A DNA stretch of 64,000 nucleotides, taken from positions 82,129,346 through 82,193,345 of the forward strand of contig NW_024609884.1 of assembly GCF_016920785.2 (NCBI RefSeq), given 5' to 3'. This stretch comes from Ixodes scapularis (lineage: Eukaryota > Arthropoda > Arachnida > Ixodida > Ixodidae). Position numbers and translations under genes: made by a program. The stretch's first letter is position 1. Each line of letters starts with the position of its first letter. Below the pieces are notes generated by a model. That model was not told the DNA's origin. It did not search any database and saw only the letters and a list, made by a program, of their open reading frames with translations. Positions 42,276 to 52,828 of this stretch are shown one piece after another.

Positions 42276-42837
42276 CAGTGGCCAATGTGGCTGTCGGCGT
42301 CTCCTCCCCGAGAGCGATTGCGCTCTGGGGAAAGGACTGAACTGTATGAAAATATGACGGAAAGTACGTATATTTACAGTTTGGAATGTTAGCAGTTGAG
42401 TCAGCCGGCAGTACTACCCTCAACTACTGCTTGTATTGCGGCAGGAGAGCACGTTTTATTTATTATTTCAGACTTCCATTCATGGTCGCTAAAGGCCTAC
42501 ACCAGTACGAACTTTTGTATAGTAAAAAAGGTACAGCAAACCGGATTTACTTTTCGCCAAAGAGACCGGCCAATCTGACACAGTTTTCCCTAATTTTTTT
42601 TTATTTGCACGCAGGTAACAGCGCAATTGGACCCCCTGAGTCTTTTTATCTAGCATAATATTACACGATAACTGGCATACTAGAATCTGCGGATCTGCGC
42701 TTGAAAGTTCCAAAATGACGCGATTTTAAACAGAGTTTGCACGCCAGACGGACGCTAGCTACAGCCCACGCGGCGGAGCGGACGACTTCCGGGGTGAGAG
42801 GGGGAGTGCATTTTTTTTCTCTTTTACCCTCTCTGCT
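42276..42837. other. Unassigned interval before the THAP inverted repeat
   Basis: No domain was recognised in the short frames on either strand. Confidence 0.4.
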
Positions 42838-43178
42838 ATGACCGTTTTACTGAAAGAGGGCGAGAGGGAAAAGGGGAAAGGGTACCGGCGCTTTTCCCCT
42901 TTCTGATTGTGTAGAAAGAGTGAAAGTCCCGGATGAGAGGCTTCACCGGTGTTGGGTGTCTGCTGAGCCCGAATTTCGTTCGCGCTTTCTTTCATGTTTT
43001 AAACTCGCAAACTTAATTAGAGCAAGAGGCTTCGATGGCAACAGTCCCCCAGTCATCGGGACACCATTGCTGGGTCATAGGGTGCAGGAATAAAAACGGA
43101 AAGCATAGAATACTGTCCGAGGACATATGTAGCTTGCAATTGACCCGGCAAGGCGAGAGCGGCTGCAATGTCTTTGAG
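42838..43178. repeat. Left arm of THAP-containing inverted duplication
   Basis: Reverse-complement match to 44100-44462. Landmarks are GACCGTTTTA, GAAAAGGGGAAAGGG, AACTTAATTAGAGC, TCGGGACACCATTGCTGGGT and GAGGACATATGTAGCTTGCA. The arm covers the upstream region and the first part of the THAP frame. Confidence 0.75.
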
Positions 43179-43388
43179 CTCCACCGCTTTCCACATGACC
43201 CCTGTCTCCGGTGGGAGTGGATTGCGTCCGTAAACCGAAAAGGCGTTTCCTCAACGCCATGCTCTCGACTTCGCTCGGAACATTTCGTGAATGGAGCGCG
43301 CACCGAACGCTGTACCGCCGATGAACATGGGGTACGCTCGCAATGTGCGTGCCAGTTTTCTCATGATAACTGCTGTTTCAGCTTGTAA
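43035..43388 (+). CDS. THAP-type zinc-finger protein fragment
   Basis: From ATG 43035 the frame encodes HHCWVIGCRNKNGK, later FELHRFPHDPCLRWEWIASV and then CSRLRSEHFVNG. This is the order C-x4-C ... H-FP-D---W ... C--HF of the C2CH THAP domain, a DNA-binding finger found in host regulators and in P-element-type transposases. It stops at 43388, shortly after the domain. An insertion (residues about 20-45) between the first cysteine pair and the HRFP motif is longer than usual. It may be a first exon or a transposon remnant; an inverted partial copy lies 0.9 kb away. Confidence 0.55.
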   Translation: MATVPQSSGHHCWVIGCRNKNGKHRILSEDICSLQLTRQGESGCNVFELHRFPHDPCLRWEWIASVNRKGVSSTPCSRLRSEHFVNGARTERCTADEHGVRSQCACQFSHDNCCFSL

Positions 43389-43720
43389 AATTCCATAACT
43401 GAATTTATCTTAATAGTGATAATTTGCAGTGCTGACTGACTCGATTTTATCATCTACAGCACTTAGTTGAAGGCTCATTTCCGCCGCCGGGTGAGGCTGG
43501 AAATTGTTGAAAACGTAGTTCTATTGTTTGTTTGTTTGTTTTTTAATCGCGATCTCCTGCGCGATACCAGAGAGCCGGCAAAAGCGCTCCTTGGAGTACC
43601 GCTGGTGGGTTGTTTCCGTTGACTAAGGCGCTTTGAGGCGCTTGATAGTCGCTGCAGGAACGTCTCGTGTGTTGCGATCTGCGTTTTCGAGCCCAGTGTG
43701 CACGTCTCTTTGTTTGAGTC
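43389..43720. other. Spacer between the two THAP copies, left part
   Basis: CpG-bearing sequence upstream of the candidate exon at 43721; it could contain a promoter. No motif is decisive. Confidence 0.35.
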
Positions 43721-43788
43721 ATGGCATCGGCCAATGTGGCGACGGGGGGCAACAGCGGCCGCGAACGTGCCAGCGATAGAAATTGCAG
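43721..43788 (+). CDS. Possible first coding exon (unknown gene)
   Basis: ATG at 43721 in good context (GTCATGG) opens MASANVATGGNSGRERASDR and runs to a consensus donor, TTGCAG|GTGAGA, at 43788/43789. It is GC-rich and low-complexity, and no domain is seen. No partner exon was identified. It lies between the two arms of the THAP inverted duplication. Confidence 0.3.
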
Positions 43789-44099
43789 GTGAGAACTAAA
43801 AAAAAATTGCATCAAATACTAAAATAATTCGTGGCTGCTTCGAGGCTTTCTCCGGTTCGATAAAAGTACATCTACAGCGTCTTCGTCGTTCATTCACAAG
43901 GAAATATAAGAACAGGGACACGAAAATAAAAACAGCAGAGCAAGACGATATGTAGCAGCTCCGGGCGTTTACAAAGTTAATTGAGGTTCCCGTTTCGAGT
44001 ATCGCTTGTTGATTACAACTAAAAGCGGCTACATTGAAATAGGCCCATTGCAAGCAAAAATGTATATATGGTTCATCAATTCCAGTCATCCGGAAAGCA

Positions 44100-44462
44100 A
44101 TGGAGCTTAAAAAACATTCCAGCCGTACTTGCCTTGCCGAATTCCATGCAAGCTACATAGGTCCTCGCACAGTATTCGACGCTTTCTGTCGTTATTCGTG
44201 CACCCTATCACCCAGCAATGGTGTCCCGATGACCGGGGGACTGTCGCCATCGAAGACCATGGCTCTAATTAAGTTTGGGAGTTTGAAACGTAGAAGAAAG
44301 CGCGAACTAAGTTGGGGCACTGCAGACGCCCAACACCGGCCAAGCCTCTCATCCGGGACCTTCACTCTTTCTACACAATCAGAAAGGGGGAAAGCGCCGT
44401 TAGCCCTTTCCCCTTTTCTCTCTCGCTCTCAAAATGGCGCTACGCACGATAAAACGGTCTAT
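44100..44462. repeat. Right arm of THAP-containing inverted duplication
   Basis: Carries on the minus strand, from ATG at 44250, a second THAP start with HHCWVIGC. This copy soon meets stop codons (near 44107), so it is a broken duplicate. Many substitutions separate the two arms, so this is not an assembly fold-back. Confidence 0.75.
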
Positions 44463-44811
44463 ACACCTCGCAGTCCGGGAAATTGAGCTTTTCTTTCCCT
44501 GAGCGACCGAAAATCACGCGCGTGTGGTGTGGCATAATTGCATGCAACTCGGCTGGCGTGCCGACGCAAATCTCTGGAACTCCAATCGTATTCTCTTGAA
44601 ACGCTCGCACTATAGCTTCTATCCTTGTGCTCGTACTAAGATGAGGTGCTCTCCTTGTGCTCGCGCTAAAAGATTTATTCAGGGTGAAATATCAAAGAAT
44701 AGACTGACAAGGTAATATAATATAGTGATTGACCAACGCTTTGTTGGCCGCCAGATATACCAGTGGTTTTCACATATAAACAGTGCTTAAGGGTCCAGAT
44801 ACGTCCTTAGG
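44463..44811. other. Unassigned interval
   Basis: Nothing recognised beyond a short duplicated phrase CTCCTTGTGCTCG (44620-44665). Confidence 0.4.
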
Positions 44812-44875
44812 GTGACCACCCGTCCCGCGACTCGCGGGACTGTCCCGCATTGAGGGCTCGTGTCCCGTGTCCCGC
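44812..44875. mobile_element. Possible transposon end rich in GTCCCG(C)
   Basis: TTAGGGTGACCACCCGTCCC followed by several GTCCCG and CGGGAC motifs resembles a known type of DNA transposon terminus (GGGTGACCA--GTCCCG). TGTCCCGC recurs at about 45618, but a proper inverse end was not found. Confidence 0.35.
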
Positions 44876-47800
44876 AAGAAATTCGCAAATTTTCAAAATG
44901 TCCTGCACTTCACACTGTCGTAAAATTTACTCTGCAACTCATGGTACTGCCTATCAACGGGGCACGGGGAAGCGCCGAGGTCACTGGTAATCATGTGAAT
45001 CGCAGTGGTATGTCATTTTCTATCCAAGCATTGCGGGAAGCGACCGTGGTTCTTGTAGAAGAACCGACGCGCATGCGCCGTTGTGCCTCTCCCATTAGTG
45101 GAAAAATATCGTAAGAAAAATATCTCGCCCAAAAGTTTAAATAAAAAAATATTATAATTATTTTCAAATTGCTATGTCAATGCGAAAGGGTTGCTGTGGA
45201 TTTTGTTTTTAGTAAAAACAGTCACACTCGCAACGATCGAAAAAGAACGTAATGTTAAAAAAAAAAAAATGTGTAGGACCATCTTGGTAAAAGAAAGAGT
45301 TGACAGGAAACAATGACCCGAAAAAGATTTACTGTTTATTATTTCCATTTGATGCATTGAGTTATGATAGAGTCAATTTTTATGTCCTAAACGTCGACAC
45401 ATTTATAACATATGTTTGGCAATAAAAATATCGCTGGTAGTAGAAATTATTTGAGCTTAATTGCTGCAATACAAATAGAATGTGTATAAGCAGTACAGGA
45501 TAATAAATGGGTTAACAGAGCCTCGGTTCGTTGTGTACGTGGTCATAAATTTCCTCTACCCCGCCCCCGCCCCCGCCCCCGCCCCCCCCCCCCCCCCCCC
45601 CCGCCCCCCAGCCACGCGTGTCCCGCATCTCGTCCTTTTCACCCTCCGCCACATGGGCGCTGCCATCTTGGAATCACGTGATCCGGCCGCCATTAGGTTG
45701 TTTCAACTTGTTGCTCCGCTCTCCCGTCCGCGCCTTGGTGGATGCTTTGAATTCGTGTTTTTCGTCGCGCTTCACCGCGTCTCTTGCCTTACTCCGTAAG
45801 GTGTCGTCCGATACTTAAACTTACCATGCAATTGCATTACATCATTGTGCGCGCAACTTCTGTAATTAATTTTGTAACACGTTTTGGTTATTTTTTTACC
45901 GTCGGCGTGCGGGATACGTGTGAAAAGGCTTCATAGGAACAGGAATCAGCGTTAGCACTTGCGCAGATTGACTACACATATGACTTGAAGAGAGCCTCGA
46001 GGGTTCAAATACAAATAACTTGCGAGAACTGAGGTTACTAATAAGGGCGGAACATTTGCAATAGGAAGCCCAATGTTATTATATATATTAGTGCGCATTG
46101 GTGTCAAGGGAGGACACAACAACACTCAGCGTAATTAGCCACGTGTTTTTCCTGAAAGCATGGTGTTTTGTAGTTACAACAGATCGAAAACAGTTTCTTT
46201 TGAGTACACTAGGGAACTTGTGGACAAGACGCGGGAAGAAACGTTTAGTTTGAAATTTTTTTATGCTATAAATAATGGTACCTTAACATTAGGCAACTTG
46301 TTTGTTCGCAATATCACACCTATATCTGTTTTACGTTCTTAATCGCGTGTGTGATATAAGCATTCGCTTTATCGCTATATCTATGAATTCCACGGAATAG
46401 GATATCGTGCTTAGTCCCATGTCAATACTCTTTCAGTTGTTTAAGTCATTTTTCAATATAACCATGCAGTTTGAACTAATTTATTTCAACACAAATATTT
46501 GGACTCCCCGCGGAAGAAACTGTCACAGACAACTTGATAGTGCCTATGATTCACAAAATGTGACGCTGAAAACAATCCTGCATGAAAATCACCTGAGTGC
46601 AGCCGGTTGTCGACGGCAAATATAGGGAGTTACTTTCAGTAGCTGGCGACGTCAAAATGTGCAAAGCGCATCGTTTCAAATCAGTGAAAAGCTTTCTACA
46701 CAGGTCCATTGGGCGGCGCCTGGCGTTCGACTTCAGCAAAACTTATCGGAGATCATTTCTTTTGCGCTCTTCAATTCATTCGGCAAATTTTATGGAAGAT
46801 GAATATCAGACTTTATTTGAAGTCTGGCATTCACTTATCTCACCATTCTCATACCTTGAGAACGTCGTAAGCAAATGTCCATATAACAAATAGATTATTT
46901 CATATGGCCAATATCTTGAAATGCTGTTAATGAGTACTTTAGTTAAAGAAATTTTCTATTCAGCCTACGCTGGTCTATCAAAATATTTCTCGAGCGCTTA
47001 ATTTCTTTAAATAATACAGGCAGGGACAATATCACTTTTTTTATATTATCTACCTGATTATATGAAACTTTTCTAGCCATTATAAAAGACGTTTTCAGTC
47101 TCGAAGTTAGAAAAGGTTGGTGTACGGAAACCAAACATCGAAAAGTATAAACTCGTCAGTTCATCTGTTTTTGGTGATTCAGCAGATTGTTAATCATGTA
47201 GTCGACCTGCTTTTTCACTAAGCACTAAAGCAATATAGTCTGTTGCAATATAAGATGATCAATTCAATATCTGACTTGAGCGCGAGCTATCTACCTTCCG
47301 TACCGCTCGGTGCACGCACAGCCAAGGCACGGCTGCAGGCAACGAGCGCACGCTGCAGGCGGAGCTTGTCCTGCTCTTGATTTTTTTTTCTTCTGAAGAC
47401 TAGTGTCCGCGGGTACGGCCGTGGACAATGGTGCTCCTCCCTGTGCATCAGCGCAGTTGTTTCACCGCCGAACCTGGCCGAAGTTAACGATGGACGGAAT
47501 CAGACGCACATAGTGTTCGTAAAAAAAGATCGCAATTTAGGCTCGAAACCCCTTCGTGGCTTGCCAAGTGGCTCAACAGTATTGTTTCATTCGCTGTGTG
47601 CTACAAGAAAGAAATTTATATCGCAAAATTAATCGAAAGTAGCATGAAACAGCATCACAATCGCGTGCACGTTGAAACCGAAACCGACCAAAATGAAGCA
47701 ACCTAATGGTGGCGAGCGCGCCAGCGCCCTCTACCCGCCGGTCAGGCAACTACTGAAATGAAAAGGTCTATACGTCCTGCCCCCTTCGAACCCAGCAGGG

Positions 47801-48373
47801 AATTACGATAGAATATAGGAAACCTGAAAAGTCGTAGAATTTGAAAGTGTCATATTGGTAGACATCCTAATGTAGTGCCTGGAGAAAGCTTATTAAGTAC
47901 ACTGCGCGAACACGCAATCGCTGTTTTTTTTTTTTTTTTTTTTCTTGTCTCTCTTAAATGCTAAGGGCTGTCTTCAAAACTAGTACTTTGGTGGAAAATG
48001 GTTTTTGGGGCGTACTAACCTATGCATTCATATTTTATACCCACAAACTTTTCTATAAAGTATTAGTACTTTGTTGTTGTTTTTTTTTACTTCCGAATAA
48101 ATGTGTAAAAAAGCAATAGTGATTAAAATATTTTATTATACGCTAATAGTAGCTATGTACTCTGACTACATTTTTACATAATCACCGTAATGTTTAAGGC
48201 AGTTATTATGACGGGGTGCAAACTTTTGGATGCCCTCCCCAAAGGAGGCTTCCGCCACGGTTGTCAGCCCTTCAAGGTAAACAAGACAATAGTGCTTAAA
48301 AATATTTTTTTTACACACAGAATGTCGATACATACTCGAGATACTCCTACAAATATTAAACACATACAAGTAA
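44876..48373. other. Unassigned AT-rich interval with C-run and T-run
   Basis: Contains a C/G tract (45559-45608), a T-run (47925-47942), frames at 46407-46893 without recognised domains, and a GC-richer patch (47280-47500). TGAAAAGGTCTATACG near 47757 is a single end of the 8312-8577 MITE type. No gene is supported. Confidence 0.35.
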
Positions 48374-48475
48374 TTATGACGTGGCACGAGCTTTTGTGTG
48401 CATCCTCCCTTTCGTATGCCCTCCCCTTCTAGTGGTAAAGGGGGGTGCATACGAAAGCTTGTGCAATGTCATAAT
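48374..48475. repeat. Inverted repeat with ATTATGAC ends
   Basis: ATTATGACGTGGCACGAGCT on the left and AGCTTGTGCAATGTCATAAT on the right are near-complements; inner TCGTATGCCCTCCCCTT pairs with AAGGGGGGTGCATACGA. A related single arm with GCAAACTTTTGGATGCCCTC lies at 48205-48245. Probably a small MITE. Confidence 0.55.
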
Positions 48476-49104
48476 GGCTGCCTAAATCTATGCTATGATT
48501 ATGTGGTAAAGTGGCTAGAGCATGTGTCTGCAATCTGCATATACAAATATTTTTAATCGCTCCTTTTTTCTTCACACAATTTGTCGGAAGTCGAAAAAAA
48601 AAAAAAAAAACAGCCGTGGTACGAAAAATTACTGATGTAGCCGTGCTCACAGTGTCCCGGAGTTTACATATAGCACCATATTGTGTCTGAGGTGACATAG
48701 AACGATCCGATGCGCTCACTACCAACAGCCGCCTGTTAAATGACCCAATGTAGCAACGAGGAATGTCCTTCTTTCATAATGTTAGATGCAAAAATATAGC
48801 ATCGTATGTGAAAAACCATACTATTTATTTCTTGCTTCTCACGTATTCTTGAAGCTTTTAGATAACCCCGTGCTTAGGCGCAAGAGAAGTTCTAGCTGTA
48901 GATATAATTCAGCTCCATTTATATTTAGCGTCACTAGCGCCGTCCTCAACACTTAAATGCATACTATCCTTGCTGCGGACAGCATCACTATATTGGAAAC
49001 ATATGTTCAAGGCTTTGTGAATGACGTTAGTAACCCTGAAAGAAGGGTTCAATTTGTATCGAATAAGGTTCGTAGCGGTAAACTATTTTGTAATCAACCC
49101 AGAT
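48476..49104. other. Unassigned interval
   Basis: No gene or repeat boundary was recognised. GTGGCTAGAGCATGTGTCTG near 48515 looks slightly tRNA-like, but no B box follows. Confidence 0.35.
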
Positions 49105-49335
49105 GAAAAAAGTATCTAATATGACCCAAATATAAAGTCTTCGAGGTGACCCAGGTAAAAACATTTCTGGGATGACCCATATAAAAGATTTTCAAGGTGA
49201 CCCAGGTAAAACATTTTCGAGGTGACCCAGGTAAAAGTGCTCCAAGGTGACCCAGATAAAAGTTCTCCAAGGTGACCCAGATAAAAGTTCTCCAAGGTAA
49301 CCCAGATAAAACATTTTCAAGCGGACCCAGATATA
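49105..49335. repeat. Tandem repeat, ~28-31-bp unit with GGTGACCCAG
   Basis: About eight units of the form GGTGACCCAGATAAAAGTTC-TCCAA with substitutions in the middle. The two central units are identical; the outer ones diverge, as expected for a minisatellite growing from within. The units are contiguous, which rules out a CRISPR-like array. Confidence 0.8.
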
Positions 49336-49488
49336 TTCGTCACAAATATATCCACCACGAATTTGCAAAAAAGTGGTGGATAAATAGCGGATACATCCGT
49401 TACCGGGTTTAGAGTGCAGCGGTTGCGGTAAGGCGCCCGCTCAATTTTTCCGTCTACTATCCAGCCCCAGCCTTGTACCTGCTCCACG

Positions 49489-50317
49489 AATAGGAGGTAA
49501 AAGCGCTAAAAAACGACGGACAAGTTGAAGAATGACGAACACCACAGAGCGCTAACTTGCAACTGAAGTTTATTACTGAAAACACGTACACATATACACA
49601 CCGTGACATCAAAAAGACAAGTGGCAATAATGCCGCTTCATCTATCTAAGGTTAATCTATGAATTGTTTACTCTTTCGAATGATTTCAAATATGCCACCT
49701 CAGAGCTATACAGGTTTACTGAGGGAGTGCTGACACACATGCCCTGATCGTACTTCAAAATAAAAAACGCCTCCGATATCTCTCTCGTTTTTTTGTCTCT
49801 ATTCCGAGTTAAGATAACGGTGTTGTCAAGCCGTGGGACACACCCACATCTGTTACAGTGTACAGCCAGATTGCCCGAGGGTGATGATCTAACTGACAGG
49901 GCATGTTCCCTGAGTCTGTCGTTTATGCACCGACCCGATTGCCCGATGTACACCTTTCCGCATGATAAAGGAATTTTATACACCACTTGTTCCTTACACT
50001 CTACGTATCTTGTTTTATGATTCTTATGGCATACGCCTACGCGCTCATCACCACGTGCCACCCTTCCACATAGCTTACTCAATTTTTGAGGGGCTGATAA
50101 GAGTACAGGGACCCCATGCTTTTCCCCCACTTTCTTTATTCTATGGCTCACCTTATGCACATAAGGTATCACCGCTGGTCTAGACTTTGGCTTGTCTCTC
50201 ACGCCACATTCCCCTCCCCCCCGAAGTTTCTTTAGTAAGCCTTCCGCCACCCCCGCAAGGAGCGGAGGTGGAAAACCCCCCTGCTCCAGCGTTTTTTAGC
50301 GCTTTTACCTCCTATTC
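49489..50317 (-). mobile_element. Penelope-like element fragment between 27-bp inverted repeats
   Basis: GAATAGGAGGTAAAAGCGCT (plus AAAAAACG) at 49489-49516 is exactly inverted at about 50290-50317. Between them, on the minus strand, lie a GIY-YIG endonuclease frame and its 3' region. Inverted terminal repeats of partial copies are known for Penelope-like elements. The reverse transcriptase is missing. Confidence 0.65.
49657..50250 (-). pseudogene. GIY-YIG endonuclease domain of a Penelope-like element
   Basis: A 197-codon frame starts with the inter-domain linker (VIPYVHKVSHRIKKVGEKHG, VPVLLSAPQKLSKLCGR). It continues into the nuclease: VVYKIPLSCGKVYIGQSGRC (tyrosine 91 and YIG 101-103), arginine in INDRLREH, and downstream acidic residues in TREISEAF. 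A Cys/His cluster (HCNRCGC, residues 131-137) follows, as in Penelope nucleases. The domain itself is uninterrupted and may be structurally intact, but it is severed from the reverse transcriptase, so the element is 5'-truncated. Confidence 0.75.
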
Positions 50318-50351
50318 ATGAATAACCAACTAGCCCAAGTACACACCCTTC

Positions 50352-50665
50352 TACCTGCTCCACGAGTGGTAACTCTAGCGCACTACTGCGCTTCTCACGC
50401 GCTCAAAGTCTTTCTAAAAATTACTAATTAATGGGTTTTGGACGACGCTCAGCAAATTTCTAATTGGAAGCATTAGATTATTTTCACTGATTAAAAAGTT
50501 AATTAACAAATTTTAATTAATTATACGACTTATCGCAAAGATTATCCATCCACATAATGTCACCCTGGCCGAATAACTCACCCGCTCAAACCGCATAAGT
50601 GTAGCTTTCATGACTTTTTTTTTAAACAAATCTGTAAAGAATAAAAAAAACTGTATAGGTGGTCT
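50352..50665. repeat. Dispersed ~315-bp repeat, copy 1
   Basis: Direct homologue of 63213-63527. Shared CCTGCTCCACGAGTGGTAAC, AAAAAGTTAATTAACAAATT and CTTATCGCAAAGATTA. The phrase CCTGCTCCACGA also precedes the Penelope fragment at 49479, so that element may have inserted in or beside this repeat. Confidence 0.7.
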
Positions 50666-50935
50666 GGAATAACCAGGCTAGATCTAAAATGGGCCGTAAA
50701 AATCAGCGCCTGCACGTAGTACTCTAAACTTTTTGCTAAAGGTGTATTTCACAGGTCGGTTTTATCTTGCTAAATTACATACTATAGCTCCCTTTGTGTA
50801 AAAAAAAACGGCCAAAAAACTTGCCAGGGTCAACGGTGGACGGCGACGCAGACGACTAAAGGCCCGTTCACACAGTTGCGTTCGGAGCGACCACTACGCT
50901 TACGAACGAATGCAACTGATTGGAACGACGAGTTA
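50657..50935. repeat. Left arm of a ~7.2-kb inverted-repeat segment
   Basis: Bases 50657-50857 match the complement of about 57700-57893 (AATAACCAGGCT-GATCTAAA, ATGGGCCGTAAAAATC, GACGCAGACGAC). Bases 50858-50935 match the complement of 57311-57373 (AAGGCCCGTTCACACA, GTTCGGAGCGACCACTA). The right arm has about 326 bp more between these two parts. Confidence 0.65.
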
Positions 50936-52256
50936 CCATAGCAACTAAGCGCCAAACGGTCGTTTCGTTCGTGTTTGTTCGCAACGCAAGGAGTTGAGCC
51001 GGGCCAGTGCCTCCTATATAAGTTACACTATGCCTGTCAGCTTCTCTCCAAGAGGTGTCCAGGCCCGATGCTTCACCTCACAACACGCACGTATGGCTAA
51101 ATAGCGCCGCCTGGCGGACGTTCGTTTTTTCTATTTTTTAAGCATGTTGTATTTACATTATTATTGAAGATATGTCATATATGTGTTTTTTAACAACATG
51201 TGGAACACTGTTCTGGATGTGACCGCCCTGATTCAAACGAGTTTCGCTGAGATAAAATACGAAACTACGAAACAAGCACGGCCAGGCCTCGCTTTCGCAG
51301 CGCGAACGCGGAGAACGCTTGGCCGCTTTAGCCGCTTGACCGTCTGCTTTGGCGGCAGTTTGGGGCTTCGGCGGTCACCCTGAATCGCGCGCACAGAAAT
51401 AGCTGGCGCCGGGTCGTGTGCGGGTGAAAAGGTAGGAAAATAAGAAGTAATATTCGGTTGGAAAACGGCGAGCTGGTCCCGAGCTGTCAGTCAAAAACGT
51501 TTAAATTTCTTGCTGTCGATGCTGCTGAGGCGACATCATTGTACCTCCTACAGAAGAGATGGTTGGCTTCACTACACGGCAGGTTTGTACGCCTAGGTGG
51601 CTCCACCGCACGGCAACCACACGTACTTTTTGCCCTCTCCCTTCCGCTTGCCAGTGCTCGGAGCTGACAGGCATAGTGTAACTTATACACCAACTCAAAT
51701 CTCCTACGTCACGCCGCGGTGGTGGCGCGCCGGACGCACTTCCGGTCTAGGGCGGTGGGCAGAAGTCGCCGTGCCAGACATGCATTCCTGTGTTCCTTTG
51801 GAAGAAACGAGACAAAAAACCTGCCTTTTTTGCAGACTTGGACGTAGTTCAACTACTCTACTCAAACTACTGTAGTTTAACTACTTTTTTGAGTAACTTG
51901 GTAACTTTCAATTACAATTTGATTTGGGTAATTAGTAGTTTAATTTAACTACTTTTTTCAGGTAACTTCTACTCAAATTACTAACTACTTTCGAAATAGT
52001 GCTAATTTTGCCCATCACGAAAGTTTGAGCGCAGAAATGAATAAGACGCCGGCAGATGAAGAGGCATTCTCTAACATGGGGCCCCCTTGTTCGGGAAGGC
52101 GTCCTTGGGTCAAGGTGGCGACGAGCAGCCAAAACATAACACCGCCACGCACGAATTCAGGAAGAGATGCTTAACAAGCCTTGGTCGGGTATTGACCTAA
52201 TCCGGTAATGCACGCAGGCGCCGCGTTTCCAGCTGCAACCGTGAAAGACGGGGACT

Positions 52257-52292
52257 AGGGTGCCTTCATGTGCGCGCACATGAAGGCACCCT
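52257..52292. repeat. Perfect 36-bp palindrome
   Basis: AGGGTGCCTTCATGTGCG is followed directly by its exact reverse complement. The 35-bp duplication around it (TGCCTTCATG-CATGAAGGCA) has no loop. Confidence 0.9.
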
Positions 52293-52295
52293 AAA

Positions 52296-52828
52296 GCGCG
52301 ATCCAAACCAACGCTTCTTTTTGCGCCTGTAGGTCGTGCGGCTGCGGATGTGACGTATTTTCGTGACGTCGCGCCGCTTCTTCGCTCCTTCCGGGCGCGC
52401 ATAAAAAAGTTGGTTGATTTCAACTTCTTTCTCAACGCGCACAAAAACGCGCGGTGACGTAGTAGGGCGCTCCTGTGTCCCGGCCAATCGGTGGAGGGCA
52501 AGCTAGTTCCGGCTCCGCGTTTCTTCGCCGTCTGGCTGCCCTCTCCTCCCTCCCTTTTATTCTCTTCCAACATAACAACGCGATCTCTCTCTCTCTCTCT
52601 CTTTCTCTCGCCGTCTGGCCGGCCAGTCTGTCGCAGTTGCACTTTGCTTGTGCGCTCGTGCCTGCGTGCGCGCGTGCCCGCTCGCCCGAAGTTTTGCCCG
52701 TCCAAACCAAAGCGCACGGTTCTGACTCAGAAAGCGCGCCCGGAAACAGCAAAAACGCCACGAAATGCGTCACATCCGCAGCCGCACGACCTACAGGCGC
52801 AAAAAGAAGCGTTGGTTTGGATCGCGCT
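52296..52828. repeat. Inverted repeat with ~62-bp near-perfect arms
   Basis: GCGCGATCCAAACCAACGCT through GGATGTGACG (52296-52355) is inverted at 52768-52828. A TC-rich microsatellite (52571-52610) lies in the loop. High identity suggests a young MITE or gene-conversion between ends. Confidence 0.75.

Noticed and set aside
44812..45640. Complete transposon between the GTCCCG-rich sequences
   Set aside because: Only the left side looks like a terminus; no inverse end or target duplication was found.
46407..46893. Possible coding exons in two overlapping plus-strand frames
   Set aside because: No recognisable domain, AT-rich context and no consistent splice sites.
49105..49335. CRISPR-like regular repeats
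   Set aside because: Units are contiguous with no unique spacers, and the genome is eukaryotic.
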